NCBI GenBank assembly: GCA_964544655.1
Contig: CAZJCM010000022.1
Location: 1 to 49,888, forward strand
Direction of reading: 5' to 3'
Length of the DNA stretch: 49,888 nucleotides
Source: HyVt-443 sp964544655
Lineage (GTDB): Bacteria > Pseudomonadota > Gammaproteobacteria > Chromatiales > Chromatiaceae
Shown here piece after piece: positions 34,847 through 43,668 of this stretch. Under the pieces are notes generated by a model, which saw only the letters and a program-made list of their open reading frames with translations, was not told the origin of the DNA and did not search any database. The position numbers and the translations under genes are program-made. The number at the start of each line of letters is the position of its first letter. The stretch's first letter is position 1.

Positions 34847-35712
34847 CACTTACTCTCCAATCCCCGGTTGAGGGTATCAAGCGGATTCGATGAGATCGGG
34901 ACATCATCCGTAGCCCCTGAATCCATGATCAGCCCCTTGCCCTGAAGATCGTATTGCACACCTTCCGGCAGGTTGTACTGATGCTTTACATCCGGCGTCA
35001 CCAGTGCACGGCCCGCCTTCGCCTTCTCTTCCCAACCTACGCGGTAATGCTTGCCCAGCACACCCTTCGCCAAGTGGGTGGGAAGGATCCTGATCGCCGC
35101 TTCATCCAGAATGCAGGCCTTCTCGCACAGACCACAACCGGTACAGGCTTCGGAGTGCACCACCGGCAGGAACCGGGCGTGCTTACCTGAGCGTTTGTTG
35201 TGCTCATAATCGAGGGTGATGGCCTTGCCCCGGATGGGACAGACATTGAAGCAGACCTCACAGCGCAAGCCGAGAAAGGCGATACAGGTCTCCTGGTCGA
35301 TCACCACCGCCAGTCCCATGCGGGCATCATTGATATCGGTGAGTTCATGGTCCAGGGCATTGGTCGGGCAATTTGGGATACAGGGAATGTCCTCACACAT
35401 CTCACAGGGTCCGGTTCGGGCCGTGAAATAGGGAGTCCCTGTTGGCACATTGTCACCCGGCTCCGCCAGTTTGAGGATCTGATACGGGCAGTCCCGGACA
35501 CAGAGCCCACAGCGGATGCAGGCACCCAGAAACTCATCCTCGGGCAATGCACCCGGCGGACGAATGGCCTGGGCGGGCAGCGATGAGGCCTGTTTCGAAT
35601 ACAGTCCCAACCCCATACCCATCAGGCTCACCCCACAGGCTGTCTTGGCCATGTCGACCAGAAACTTCCTGCGGTTCACGCCCTTTGCCTTGCCTTTTTC
35701 CGATTCACTCAT
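34846..35712 (-). CDS. napG: Ferredoxin-type protein NapG
   Basis: 288 residues. A twin-arginine signal (NRRKFLVDMAKTACG, about 13-27) exports the folded protein. Four ferredoxin-like motifs follow: CIRCGLCVRDCP, CEMCEDIPCIPNCP, CEVCFNVCP and CTGCGLCEKAC. It works with NapH to pass electrons from quinol to the periplasmic nitrate reductase. The start lies 97 bp after napA, a gap that contains a GC-rich hairpin. Confidence 0.94.
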   Translation of the reverse strand: MSESEKGKAKGVNRRKFLVDMAKTACGVSLMGMGLGLYSKQASSLPAQAIRPPGALPEDEFLGACIRCGLCVRDCPYQILKLAEPGDNVPTGTPYFTARTGPCEMCEDIPCIPNCPTNALDHELTDINDARMGLAVVIDQETCIAFLGLRCEVCFNVCPIRGKAITLDYEHNKRSGKHARFLPVVHSEACTGCGLCEKACILDEAAIRILPTHLAKGVLGKHYRVGWEEKAKAGRALVTPDVKHQYNLPEGVQYDLQGKGLIMDSGATDDVPISSNPLDTLNRGLESK

Positions 35713-35767
35713 ATCGATTTCGCACGCTGCCGTTATCGACTGACTTCGTCTGGTTTCAGTTTGTGAA

Positions 35768-35801
35768 CCGCTCCGGCCCGGCGGTTGCCAGGTCGGAGCG
35801 G
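35768..35801 (-). other. GC-rich hairpin in the napA-napG gap
   Basis: CCGCTCCG (35768-35775) pairs exactly with CGGAGCGG (35794-35801) around an 18-base loop. No U-run follows on the minus strand, so it looks more like an mRNA-stability or processing element than a terminator. Confidence 0.4.
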
Positions 35802-35808
35802 CCTGCCG

Positions 35809-38373
35809 TTACGCCTTGCTGATCTTCACTGCACACTTCTTGTAGTCCGTCTCTTTGGACAGCGGATCGGTCTGATCCAGTGTGAGCTTGTTGACCAGGC
35901 GACTGGCATCGAACCAGGGGATGAATACCAGCCCCTGAGGCGGCCGGTTACGGCCCCGCGTCTCGACCCGGCAGATGATCTCGCCGCGGCGGGACTGGAT
36001 CTTCGCCATCTGGCCATTACGCAGCTTGCGCTTCTTGGCGTCCTTCTTGTGCATGAACACCACCGCATCCGGTACTGCACGGTAGAGTTCCGGCACGCGA
36101 CGGGTCATGGAACCGGAATGCCAGTGCTCCAGTACACGACCGGTGCAGAGCCAGGTATCGTACTCGTCATCCGGCGGCTCAGCGGCCGGCTCATAGGGCG
36201 CGGTGATGATGTTGGCGCGACCACCGTTCTTCGCCTTGTTGCCGTAGAAGAAGACATCACCCTTGGCACCGTCCGGATTGTTCTTCGCCACATAGGGGTC
36301 ATAACCTTCGCGGAAGCGGAACAGGGTCTCCTTGCCATCTACCACCGGCCAGCGCAGGCCACGAGCTTTGTGATACATGTCGAAAGGCGCCAGGTCATGG
36401 GCATGTCCACGACCAAAGGAGGCATACTCTTCGAACAGACCCTTCTGCACGTAGAAACCGAAATGCTCCATCTCGTCGTTTTCATAGACGTTGCCTGCGG
36501 AGTCGGTCACCTGCTGTTTCGGGAACTTGTTCACCTGGCCATTCTCGTACAGCACTTCGTACAGGGTCTTGCCCTTGTACTCAGGCGCCTTGTCCAACAG
36601 CTCTGGTGGCCACACCTCCTCCATCTTGAAGCGCTTGGAGAACTCCATGGTCTGCCACAGATCCGACTTGGCCTCACCGGGAGCCTTCACCTGCTGACGC
36701 CAGAACTGGGTACGCCGCTCGGCATTGCCGTAGGCCCCTTCTTTCTCGATCCACATGGCCGTGGGCAGGATCAGGTCTGCCGCCATAGCGGATACTGTTG
36801 GGTAGGGGTCGGTGACGGCGATGAAGGTGTTGGGATTGCGCCAACCGGGATAACTCTCGTTATTCATGTTGGCCGCGGCCTGCATGTTGTTGTTGCACTG
36901 CTGCCAGTAGCAGTCCAGTTTGCCGTCTTTCAACATGCGGTGCATAAGTACTGCGTGATAACCCACCTTGCCCGGAATGGTGCCTTCCGGCAGTTTCCAG
37001 ATCTTCTCGGCGATGTCACGGTGGGCCTTCTTCTTAACCACCAGGTCAGCAGGCAGACGGTGGGCAAAGGTACCCACTTCGCGGGCGGTGCCGCAGGCCG
37101 AAGGCTGACCGGTGAGGGAGAACGGGCTGTTGCCGGGCTCGGAAATCTTGCCCATCAGCAGATGCACGTTGTAGCAGAGACCGTTGACCCAGACACCACG
37201 GGTATGCTGGTTGAAGCCCATGGTCCAGTAGGAAGAGACCTTCTTGTTAGGATCGGCATAGACCTTGGCCAGCCGCAGCAGCTTATCCTTGGGCACACCT
37301 GAAATCTCACTCGCCTTCTCCAGGGTGTAGGGCTCGACGGACTTGGCATACTCTTCGAAGCTGATCTTGGTCAGTTTGCCCTTGGCCCGATTCTTGGCCG
37401 CTTTCTCCCGAGGATCTTCCGGGCGCAGTCCATAACCGATGTCGGTCGGGGTCTTGTTGAACTGAACGTGCTTGTCGATGAACTCCTTGTTGTAGGCCTT
37501 GTTCTGAATGATGTAGTTGGCGATATAGTTGAGAATCGCCAGGTCGGTCTGAGGATGGAACACCATGCCGTTGTCCGCCAGCTCGAAGCAGCGGTGCTCG
37601 TAAGTCGAGAGTACGTGCACCTCGCAGCCTGGCTTGGTCAGGCGGGTATCAGTGAGGCGGGACCAGAGAATCGGATGCATCTCGGCCATATTGGAGCCCC
37701 AGAGGACGAATACGTCGGCGTGTTCCAGATCGTCGTAGCAGCCCATGGGCTCATCGATGCCGAAGCCGCGGATGAAGGCGCCTACAGCTGATGCCATACA
37801 GTGACGGGCATTGGGATCCAGGTTATTGGAACGGAAGCCAGCCTTCATCAGCTTGGATGCGGCGTAGCCCTCCCAGACGGTCCACTGGCCGGAACCGAAC
37901 ATGGCAACGCGGGAGGTCAACTTCTCGACCGGTTTGCCTTTATTCTCTTCCATGCTGCGTTTGATAGCCGCCTTCCACTTCTCGGCCATGGTATCGAAGG
38001 CCTCATCCCAGGAGACGGGCTCAAACTTGCCGTTCTTGTCGTACTTGCCATTCTTTTTACGCAACAACGGCTGAGTCAAACGGTCCTTTCCGTACAGGAT
38101 CTTGGGCAGAAAGTAACCCTTGATGCAGTTCAGACCCTTGTTCACCGGGGCATCAGGGTCACCCTGTGAGGCCACCACCCGGCCATCCTTCACACCCATG
38201 AGCACGCTGCAGCCAGTACCGCAATAACGGCAGGCCGCCTTGTCCCAGCGAATACCCGCTTCCCAATTCTCGGCTGCCAACGCTGTCTTGGCCACCGGGA
38301 GGGTGACACCCGCCACCGATGCGGCAGCCGCAATGGCATTGCTCTTTACGAAATCACGTCTAGTCAGTTTCAC
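35809..38373 (-). CDS. napA: Periplasmic nitrate reductase catalytic subunit
   Basis: 854 residues, starting at GTG 38373 with GGAGG six bases upstream. A Tat signal (LTRRDFVKSNAIAAAA) is followed by the 4Fe-4S motif CRYCGTGCSVLMG (about 48). The molybdenum-ligand Cys lies in NARHCMASAVGAFIRGFG (about 190), and MGFNQHTRGVWVNGL and RTQFWRQQVKAPGEA mark cofactor-binding regions. NapA reduces nitrate to nitrite in the periplasm with a bis-MGD cofactor. The start overlaps napD by 14 bp, fitting NapD's role as Tat-signal chaperone for NapA. Confidence 0.97.
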   Translation of the reverse strand: MKLTRRDFVKSNAIAAAASVAGVTLPVAKTALAAENWEAGIRWDKAACRYCGTGCSVLMGVKDGRVVASQGDPDAPVNKGLNCIKGYFLPKILYGKDRLTQPLLRKKNGKYDKNGKFEPVSWDEAFDTMAEKWKAAIKRSMEENKGKPVEKLTSRVAMFGSGQWTVWEGYAASKLMKAGFRSNNLDPNARHCMASAVGAFIRGFGIDEPMGCYDDLEHADVFVLWGSNMAEMHPILWSRLTDTRLTKPGCEVHVLSTYEHRCFELADNGMVFHPQTDLAILNYIANYIIQNKAYNKEFIDKHVQFNKTPTDIGYGLRPEDPREKAAKNRAKGKLTKISFEEYAKSVEPYTLEKASEISGVPKDKLLRLAKVYADPNKKVSSYWTMGFNQHTRGVWVNGLCYNVHLLMGKISEPGNSPFSLTGQPSACGTAREVGTFAHRLPADLVVKKKAHRDIAEKIWKLPEGTIPGKVGYHAVLMHRMLKDGKLDCYWQQCNNNMQAAANMNNESYPGWRNPNTFIAVTDPYPTVSAMAADLILPTAMWIEKEGAYGNAERRTQFWRQQVKAPGEAKSDLWQTMEFSKRFKMEEVWPPELLDKAPEYKGKTLYEVLYENGQVNKFPKQQVTDSAGNVYENDEMEHFGFYVQKGLFEEYASFGRGHAHDLAPFDMYHKARGLRWPVVDGKETLFRFREGYDPYVAKNNPDGAKGDVFFYGNKAKNGGRANIITAPYEPAAEPPDDEYDTWLCTGRVLEHWHSGSMTRRVPELYRAVPDAVVFMHKKDAKKRKLRNGQMAKIQSRRGEIICRVETRGRNRPPQGLVFIPWFDASRLVNKLTLDQTDPLSKETDYKKCAVKISKA

Positions 38374-38629
38374 GAATTACCTCCTCATCCAGATCGTCTC
38401 CACCATAGTGGTATATCAATGTTGAGCTGATCACACCTTCTACCGAATTAAACGCCATCATAGTGTCCGCCACCGAGTCTGAAGTATCCCCGGAATCTTC
38501 CACCGTGACGATCAATTTACCTGTATCCCCTCCTCCATGTACTTCCACGCCTGGAAACTCCTCCAGCCGGAGCCTGACGGCATCGCTCTGGTCCGGTTTG
38601 GCATGGACCACCACACTACAAATATTCAT
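38360..38629 (-). CDS. napD: Tat-proofreading chaperone NapD
   Basis: 89 residues. MNICSVVVHAKPDQ and the PGVEVHGGGDTGKLIVTVE segment fit NapD, which binds the NapA twin-arginine signal to delay export until the cofactor is loaded. It overlaps napA by 14 bp and lies 18 bp after napF. Confidence 0.92.
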   Translation of the reverse strand: MNICSVVVHAKPDQSDAVRLRLEEFPGVEVHGGGDTGKLIVTVEDSGDTSDSVADTMMAFNSVEGVISSTLIYHYGGDDLDEEVIRETD

Positions 38630-38647
38630 GCTGCTTCATTTCTCCTC

Positions 38648-39163
38648 TCAAGCTGCCTGCACGCAGGATGGTGCAGGTGAAATGCTGATGGATTTGATGG
38701 GACAGACTGCAAAACACTCGCCGCATCCGGTACACAACTCCTGATCCAGCAACGGATGTGCGACACCGCCGGTTTCCAACTTGAAGCGGATGGCCCGTAC
38801 TTCACAGGCCTCACCGCACGAACGACAGATGATGGCATTGAGTGAGAGACAGTTATCCAGAATAGTCGCCTTCAGGGTCCAGGGTGGAGAATCGTCCTGC
38901 TCGTCGTAATGCAGGGCCCCAGGCTTGCATACCGCTACGCAGTCGCGGCAAAAGTCACACCCGTAGTGGCTGAAATCCATTTGCGGGAACTTTCCCCTAC
39001 CCAATCTGATCAATCCATAGGAGCAGGCGTCGACACAATCGCCACAGCGGGTACAACATTCAATAAACTGATCCTCGGGCAAGGCCCAGGGCGGACGTAT
39101 CGGTAGCGATTTTCCGCTCAGGTCACCAGTGAGGAATTGCATCCTGTTGATGGGTTGTGACAT
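38648..39163 (-). CDS. napF: Ferredoxin-type protein NapF
   Basis: 171 residues from ATG 39163 (MSQPINRMQFLTGDLSGKSL). The open frame extends to 39268 but that part overlaps the predicted promoter and FNR-type boxes. Cys motifs are CTRCGDCVDACSYG, CDFCRDCVAVCKPG, CRSCGEAC and CTGCGECFAVCP. NapF is a cytoplasmic iron-sulfur protein thought to help mature NapA. It is the first gene of the operon. Confidence 0.92.
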   Translation of the reverse strand: MSQPINRMQFLTGDLSGKSLPIRPPWALPEDQFIECCTRCGDCVDACSYGLIRLGRGKFPQMDFSHYGCDFCRDCVAVCKPGALHYDEQDDSPPWTLKATILDNCLSLNAIICRSCGEACEVRAIRFKLETGGVAHPLLDQELCTGCGECFAVCPIKSISISPAPSCVQAA

Positions 39164-39210
39164 TTCGTGCGAAGTGCCCGCCAGCCTGTTGATCGTTACG
39201 TTGGGGAGTA

Positions 39211-39219
39211 CATATAGCA
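39211..39219 (-). promoter_or_regulatory. Extended -10 of the nap promoter
   Basis: On the minus strand this reads TGCTATATG: a TGn extension with a four-of-six -10. It places the start near 39204 and the proximal FNR-type box about 41-43 bases upstream, the class II activator position. Confidence 0.45.
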
Positions 39220-39239
39220 GCCCTACTCCGTATTCCTTG

Positions 39240-39253
39240 TTGACGTATGTCAA
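39240..39253 (-). promoter_or_regulatory. Proximal FNR/DNR-type box
   Basis: TTGAC-GTAT-GTCAA is a perfect palindrome matching eight of ten positions of the FNR consensus TTGAT-N4-ATCAA and resembling NNR/DNR sites. Its distance from the candidate -10 suits an activator contacting RNA polymerase. Confidence 0.6.
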
Positions 39254-39278
39254 ATTCCCCCTTATCAATTACGGTTGT

Positions 39279-39292
39279 TTGACACAGATCAA
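39279..39292 (-). promoter_or_regulatory. Distal FNR box
   Basis: TTGAC-ACAG-ATCAA matches nine of ten consensus positions. It is centred 39 bp upstream of the proximal box relative to nap. It also lies about 126 bp before mfd on the other strand, but control of nap is the simpler reading because FNR controls nap in E. coli. Confidence 0.65.
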
Positions 39293-39417
39293 TAACATAA
39301 GAACTTAATAAAACCCTTTTCCAGTATGTGACCTTCCTCGCATTAGCGGTTTCGGCCACTTTCCGCCTGTGAGAAAATCCCCCCCAATTCCTATCACCCA
39401 GAAAAACAGTGCAAGCG

Positions 39418-42400
39418 ATGACGTTTACCGACTCTACACCGCCGTTGGCAGATCCTCTTCACCCACCTCTGCCAGCCAAAGCCGGGGAACGTCTCCATTG
39501 GGGACGCCTCTACGGCAGCAGCGATGCGCTGGCCATCGCTGCGGCGGCGCAGGCCTTCCCCGGCATAACCCTGGTGCTGGCCGGGGATGTCCAATCGGCC
39601 TCCGAACTTGAACGGGGTCTGCGGTTTTTCCTGCGGGAGACCGGGCTGGATGTACTCTCTCTGCCGGACTGGGAAACACTTCCTTACGATGTCTTCTCCC
39701 CCCTGCCTGAGCTGGTCTCGCAACGGCTGTTGACCATGCACAGGCTCGGCGACCTGCATCAGGGGATACTGGTAGTCCCCGTCAGCACGCTGCTCCAGCG
39801 CCTCGCGCCGAAGGATTATCTCAATGCCCATGCCTTCATCCTGGAAGTGGGACAGGAGATCGACCTGGAGCAGATGCGGAGCCGGCTCGAACATGCCGGT
39901 TACCAGTGCGTCTCCCAGGTCATGGCCCATGGTGAATACGCCGTTCGTGGTTCTCTGCTGGACCTGTTCCCCATGGGCAGCCAGACCCCTTATCGCATCG
40001 ACCTGTTGGACCTCGAAGTGGACAGCATCCGCAGCTTCGATCCGGAGAGCCAGCGCACCCTGAGCAAATTGGAGCGGATTCACATGCTGCCGGCGCGTGA
40101 GTTCCCCCTGGATGAGGCCGGCATCAGCCATTTTCGGCGCGCCTACCGGGAGAGTTTCGAGGGTGACCCCCAGCGCAGCCTGATCTACCGGGAAGTCTCC
40201 AACGGCAACGCCCCAGGGGGATTGGAATACTATCTGCCCCTGTTCTTCGAGCAGACGGCCACGCTGTTCGATTTCCTGCCGCAGCAGCGATTGACCTTTG
40301 CCTTCGAATCAGCCCTGGATGAGGCGGATGATTTTCTGCAACAGGTTCAGCAGCGTTATGAGCAGCGCCGTCATGACCTGGAGCGTCCTCTGCTGCCGCC
40401 AGAGCGGCTCTACCTGAGCAGCGATGAGCTGCGCACCCAGGTAAAACAGGGGCAATCGATCCTGTTGCAATCTGGTGAAATCGAGCGCCGTAGCAAAGGT
40501 TTCACCAGCTTTCATAACTTCGCGTCGCAACCTGTTCCCCCATTGAGCTTCCAGGCCAGGGCGAACCGTCCCGCCGGTGCCTTGCAGGACTTCATCGACG
40601 ATCATTCCGGCCGGATCCTGTTCGTCGCCGAGAGTGCGGGCAGGCGGGAGCAGCTGCTGGAGAGCCTCGGCGGTTATGGTATCCATCCCACACCGGTCGC
40701 TGACTGGCAGGCGTTCTTGGAGAGCGATTCAACGCTGGCCCTGACCGTGGCACCCATGGAACAGGGCATGCTGCTGGAACAGGCTGGTCTTGCTCTGATA
40801 ACGGAGACTCAACTGCTGGGTGAGCGGGTACGCCAGGAGCGGCGGCGCAAGGCCCGGCAGCGGGATGCGGAGCAGGTGGTGCGCAATCTGACCGAGCTCC
40901 ATGTCGGTGCGCCGGTGGTACATGAAGATCACGGGGTGGGCCGGTATCAGGGTTTGCAGACACTGGAGGTCGGCGGCCTGCAGACCGAGTTCCTCACCCT
41001 GGAATATGCCCGGGGTGACAAACTCTACGTGCCGGTCTCGTCGCTGCATATGATCAGCCGCTACGCCGGGGCCTCACCGGAAAACGCCCCGCTGCACCGC
41101 CTGGGCAGCGATCAATGGGAGCGGATCAAGCGCAAGGCCGCCGAGCAGGTGCGGGATGCGGCGGCGGAGCTGCTGGAGATCTATGCCCGTCGTGCCGCCA
41201 ATCAGGGCTTTGCCTTTCCCCCTCCAGGCGAAGAGTATGCGGCGTTTGCCGCCTCCTTCGAGTTCGAGGAGACACCGGATCAGCAGCAGGCGATCGATGC
41301 CGTGCTGCAGGACATGGCATCGCCGCAGCCCATGGACCGGGTGGTCTGTGGCGACGTCGGTTTCGGCAAGACCGAGGTGGCGATGCGTGCGGCCTTCATG
41401 GCGGTGCAGGGAGGGCGTCAGGTGGCCGTGCTGGTGCCCACCACCCTGCTCGCCCAGCAGCATCAGCAAAATTTCACCGACCGTTTTGCCGATTGGCCGG
41501 TGAAGATCGAGAGCGTATCCCGGTTTCGCAGCGGCAATCAGCTTCAGGGGGTTATCGAAGGCCTGGCCAAGGGCACCGTGGATATCGTCATCGGCACACA
41601 CAAACTGCTGCAAAGCAGTATCAAGTACAAAAATCTGGGGCTGGTCATCATCGACGAAGAGCACCGTTTCGGTGTGCGTCACAAAGAGCAGTTGAAGGCC
41701 CTGCGCAGCCAAGTCGACATACTCACCCTGACGGCCACTCCGATACCCCGCACCCTGAACATGGCCATGGCGGGAATGCGCGATCTCTCCATCATCGCCA
41801 CCCCTCCTGGAGAGCGGCATCCGATCAAGACCTTCGTCAGCCAGTGGAACGACAACCTGGTCATCGAGGCCTGCCAACGGGAGATCAAACGGGGTGGGCA
41901 GGTCTATTTCCTGCACAATGAGGTGAGCACGATCGAGACCATGGCCAGCAAACTGGAGCGGCTGCTGCCCGGGGTCCGGCTCCAGACCGCCCACGGCCAG
42001 ATGCGGGAAAGTGAACTGGAAGCGATCATGCGGGACTTCTACCATCAGCGCTTCAACATACTGGTCTGCACCACCATCGTCGAAAGCGGCATCGACGTGC
42101 CCAGTGCCAATACCATCATCATCAACCGGGCTGACAAGCTCGGCATGGCCCAGCTGCATCAATTGCGCGGCCGGGTCGGACGCTCTCACCACCGGGCCTA
42201 TGCCTATCTGATCACGCCGCCACCAAAGACCCTTACGCCGGATGCGAAGAAGCGCCTGGAGGCAATCGAATCGATGGAAGACCTGGGGGCCGGTTTCACC
42301 CTCGCCACCCATGACCTGGAGATCCGTGGCGCGGGAGAATTGCTGGGAGACGAACAGAGCGGCCAGATCCACGCCATCGGTTTCAGCCTCTACTCGGAGT

Positions 42401-42915
42401 TGCTGGAGCGGGCGGTCAGCGCACTCAAGGCAGGACGCGAGCCCAGCCTCGACCGACCCTTGGAGCATGGTGCGGAAATCGACCTGCAGCTACCCGCCCT
42501 GCTGCCCGAGGATTACCTGCCCGATGTCCATACCCGCCTGGTGCAGTACAAGCGCATCGCCAGCGCCAACTCGATGGAAGAGCTGCGCGAACTGCAGGTG
42601 GAGATGATCGATCGCTTTGGTCTGCTGCCCGAGCCGGCGAAAAACCTGTTTGGTATCACCCGGCTCAAGCTGAAGGCCAACCCTCTGGGCATCCGCAAGA
42701 TCGAGGCTGGACCAAGTGCCGGCCGGATCCAGTTCGATGGCGCACCAAACATCGACCCGGCCCACCTCATTCGTCTGATTCAGACCCGTCCCAGAGAGTT
42801 CAAACTTGATGGCAGTGATCGTATCCGTTTTTTCCGCGATATGTCGGAACGGGATAGACGCATCGACCAGATTGACGCGATACTGGACGAAATCAGCGGT
42901 GGTGCCCCGTCATGA
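39418..42915 (+). CDS. mfd: Transcription-repair coupling factor
   Basis: 1165 residues from ATG 39418; GTG 39409 in frame is less likely. N-terminal UvrB-like domains (about 1-350), the RNA-polymerase-interacting domain with HEDHGVGRYQGLQTLEVGG (about 505), and the RecG-like motor with GDVGFGKTEVAMRA (Walker A, about 645), IIDEEHRFGVRHKEQ (about 745) and RGRVGRSHHRAYAYLI (about 920). The C-terminal TRCF domain follows. Mfd removes RNA polymerase stalled at lesions and recruits UvrA. The csiV start overlaps its stop by four bases. Confidence 0.97.
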   Translation: MTFTDSTPPLADPLHPPLPAKAGERLHWGRLYGSSDALAIAAAAQAFPGITLVLAGDVQSASELERGLRFFLRETGLDVLSLPDWETLPYDVFSPLPELVSQRLLTMHRLGDLHQGILVVPVSTLLQRLAPKDYLNAHAFILEVGQEIDLEQMRSRLEHAGYQCVSQVMAHGEYAVRGSLLDLFPMGSQTPYRIDLLDLEVDSIRSFDPESQRTLSKLERIHMLPAREFPLDEAGISHFRRAYRESFEGDPQRSLIYREVSNGNAPGGLEYYLPLFFEQTATLFDFLPQQRLTFAFESALDEADDFLQQVQQRYEQRRHDLERPLLPPERLYLSSDELRTQVKQGQSILLQSGEIERRSKGFTSFHNFASQPVPPLSFQARANRPAGALQDFIDDHSGRILFVAESAGRREQLLESLGGYGIHPTPVADWQAFLESDSTLALTVAPMEQGMLLEQAGLALITETQLLGERVRQERRRKARQRDAEQVVRNLTELHVGAPVVHEDHGVGRYQGLQTLEVGGLQTEFLTLEYARGDKLYVPVSSLHMISRYAGASPENAPLHRLGSDQWERIKRKAAEQVRDAAAELLEIYARRAANQGFAFPPPGEEYAAFAASFEFEETPDQQQAIDAVLQDMASPQPMDRVVCGDVGFGKTEVAMRAAFMAVQGGRQVAVLVPTTLLAQQHQQNFTDRFADWPVKIESVSRFRSGNQLQGVIEGLAKGTVDIVIGTHKLLQSSIKYKNLGLVIIDEEHRFGVRHKEQLKALRSQVDILTLTATPIPRTLNMAMAGMRDLSIIATPPGERHPIKTFVSQWNDNLVIEACQREIKRGGQVYFLHNEVSTIETMASKLERLLPGVRLQTAHGQMRESELEAIMRDFYHQRFNILVCTTIVESGIDVPSANTIIINRADKLGMAQLHQLRGRVGRSHHRAYAYLITPPPKTLTPDAKKRLEAIESMEDLGAGFTLATHDLEIRGAGELLGDEQSGQIHAIGFSLYSELLERAVSALKAGREPSLDRPLEHGAEIDLQLPALLPEDYLPDVHTRLVQYKRIASANSMEELRELQVEMIDRFGLLPEPAKNLFGITRLKLKANPLGIRKIEAGPSAGRIQFDGAPNIDPAHLIRLIQTRPREFKLDGSDRIRFFRDMSERDRRIDQIDAILDEISGGAPS

Positions 42916-43658
42916 CCATATCAACAAATAATCGTACCTTGACTATGAAGAAATCCTACCGTCTTTTGTTTTCACTCCTTGCCGGTTTGCTGATCACGCC
43001 CGTACAGGCGGCAAACACGGAACAGAGCGCTCCGCCCTGGTATGCAATAGAGTTCATCCTGTTCAGTAACGATGACCCGGCGGCAGGCAGCAGTGAGCGC
43101 TGGCCGGAGCTTCCACAAGCGACGCAGCCTGAACCGGCCCCCACCGCCCCGGTTGAAATCACCCCCCTGCCGGAGACGGAGTGGAAGCTCACCAGCGAGG
43201 CGGCAGCGCTGCAAAGAAGCGGTCACTTCACCCCACTGATCCACCAGGCCTGGCAACAGCAGGTTCTGGACCGAAAGCATGCACCAGCGATCCCGCTGCG
43301 CTCCATGCAGGAGGTCGCCCCTGGGATACCCCGTTTGCAGGGTACCATCAAGATCAGCGTGAACCGCTACCTCCATATCGATCTCGATCTGGTGCTGCGC
43401 CGCAGAACGGAACGCTATGAGGCCTTTCCCGATGGTATCGAGAGCTACCGTTTCCGCGCCCACAGGCGCATGCGCAGTGGTGAGCTGCACTATATCGACC
43501 ATCCGATGTCAGGCATGTTGATCGAGCTGACGCCAGTCGAACGCATGCCGGAAAATGAGCCAGAGAAACCGGCCGTCGAGGAACCTGTGGTTGAGGAGGC
43601 CACCGCAACACCCGTGGCAGAGGAGCAACAGAAAACAGCACCCAACACAGGCAAGTGA
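42912..43658 (+). CDS. csiV: CsiV-family exported protein
   Basis: 248 residues from ATG 42912, which overlaps the mfd stop (ATGA); ATG 42945 is an alternative that begins exactly at the signal peptide (MKKSYRLLFSLLAGLLITPV). WYAIEFILFSNDD after the signal and LQGTIKISVNRYLHIDLDLV (about 138) are the PF10972/CsiV features, and a Pro/Glu-rich tail ends the protein. CsiV was described as a periplasmic peptidoglycan-binding protein required with LpoA in some gammaproteobacteria, and it commonly sits just after mfd. Confidence 0.8.
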   Translation: MTISTNNRTLTMKKSYRLLFSLLAGLLITPVQAANTEQSAPPWYAIEFILFSNDDPAAGSSERWPELPQATQPEPAPTAPVEITPLPETEWKLTSEAAALQRSGHFTPLIHQAWQQQVLDRKHAPAIPLRSMQEVAPGIPRLQGTIKISVNRYLHIDLDLVLRRRTERYEAFPDGIESYRFRAHRRMRSGELHYIDHPMSGMLIELTPVERMPENEPEKPAVEEPVVEEATATPVAEEQQKTAPNTGK

Positions 43659-43668
43659 CTGCGTCTGC

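Noticed and set aside
35785..37302. Long plus-strand open frame (505 residues) opposite napA
   Set aside because: Antisense shadow of a GC-rich gene; napA motifs are complete on the other strand and the frame shows no recognisable domain.
39268..39360. TTGACA (39279-39284) as a -35 element for mfd
   Set aside because: No acceptable -10 lies 16-18 bases downstream; the hexamer is better explained as part of the FNR box.
41074..42468. Long minus-strand open frame (464 residues) opposite mfd
   Set aside because: Lies entirely inside mfd, with low-complexity composition and no motifs; mfd is intact.
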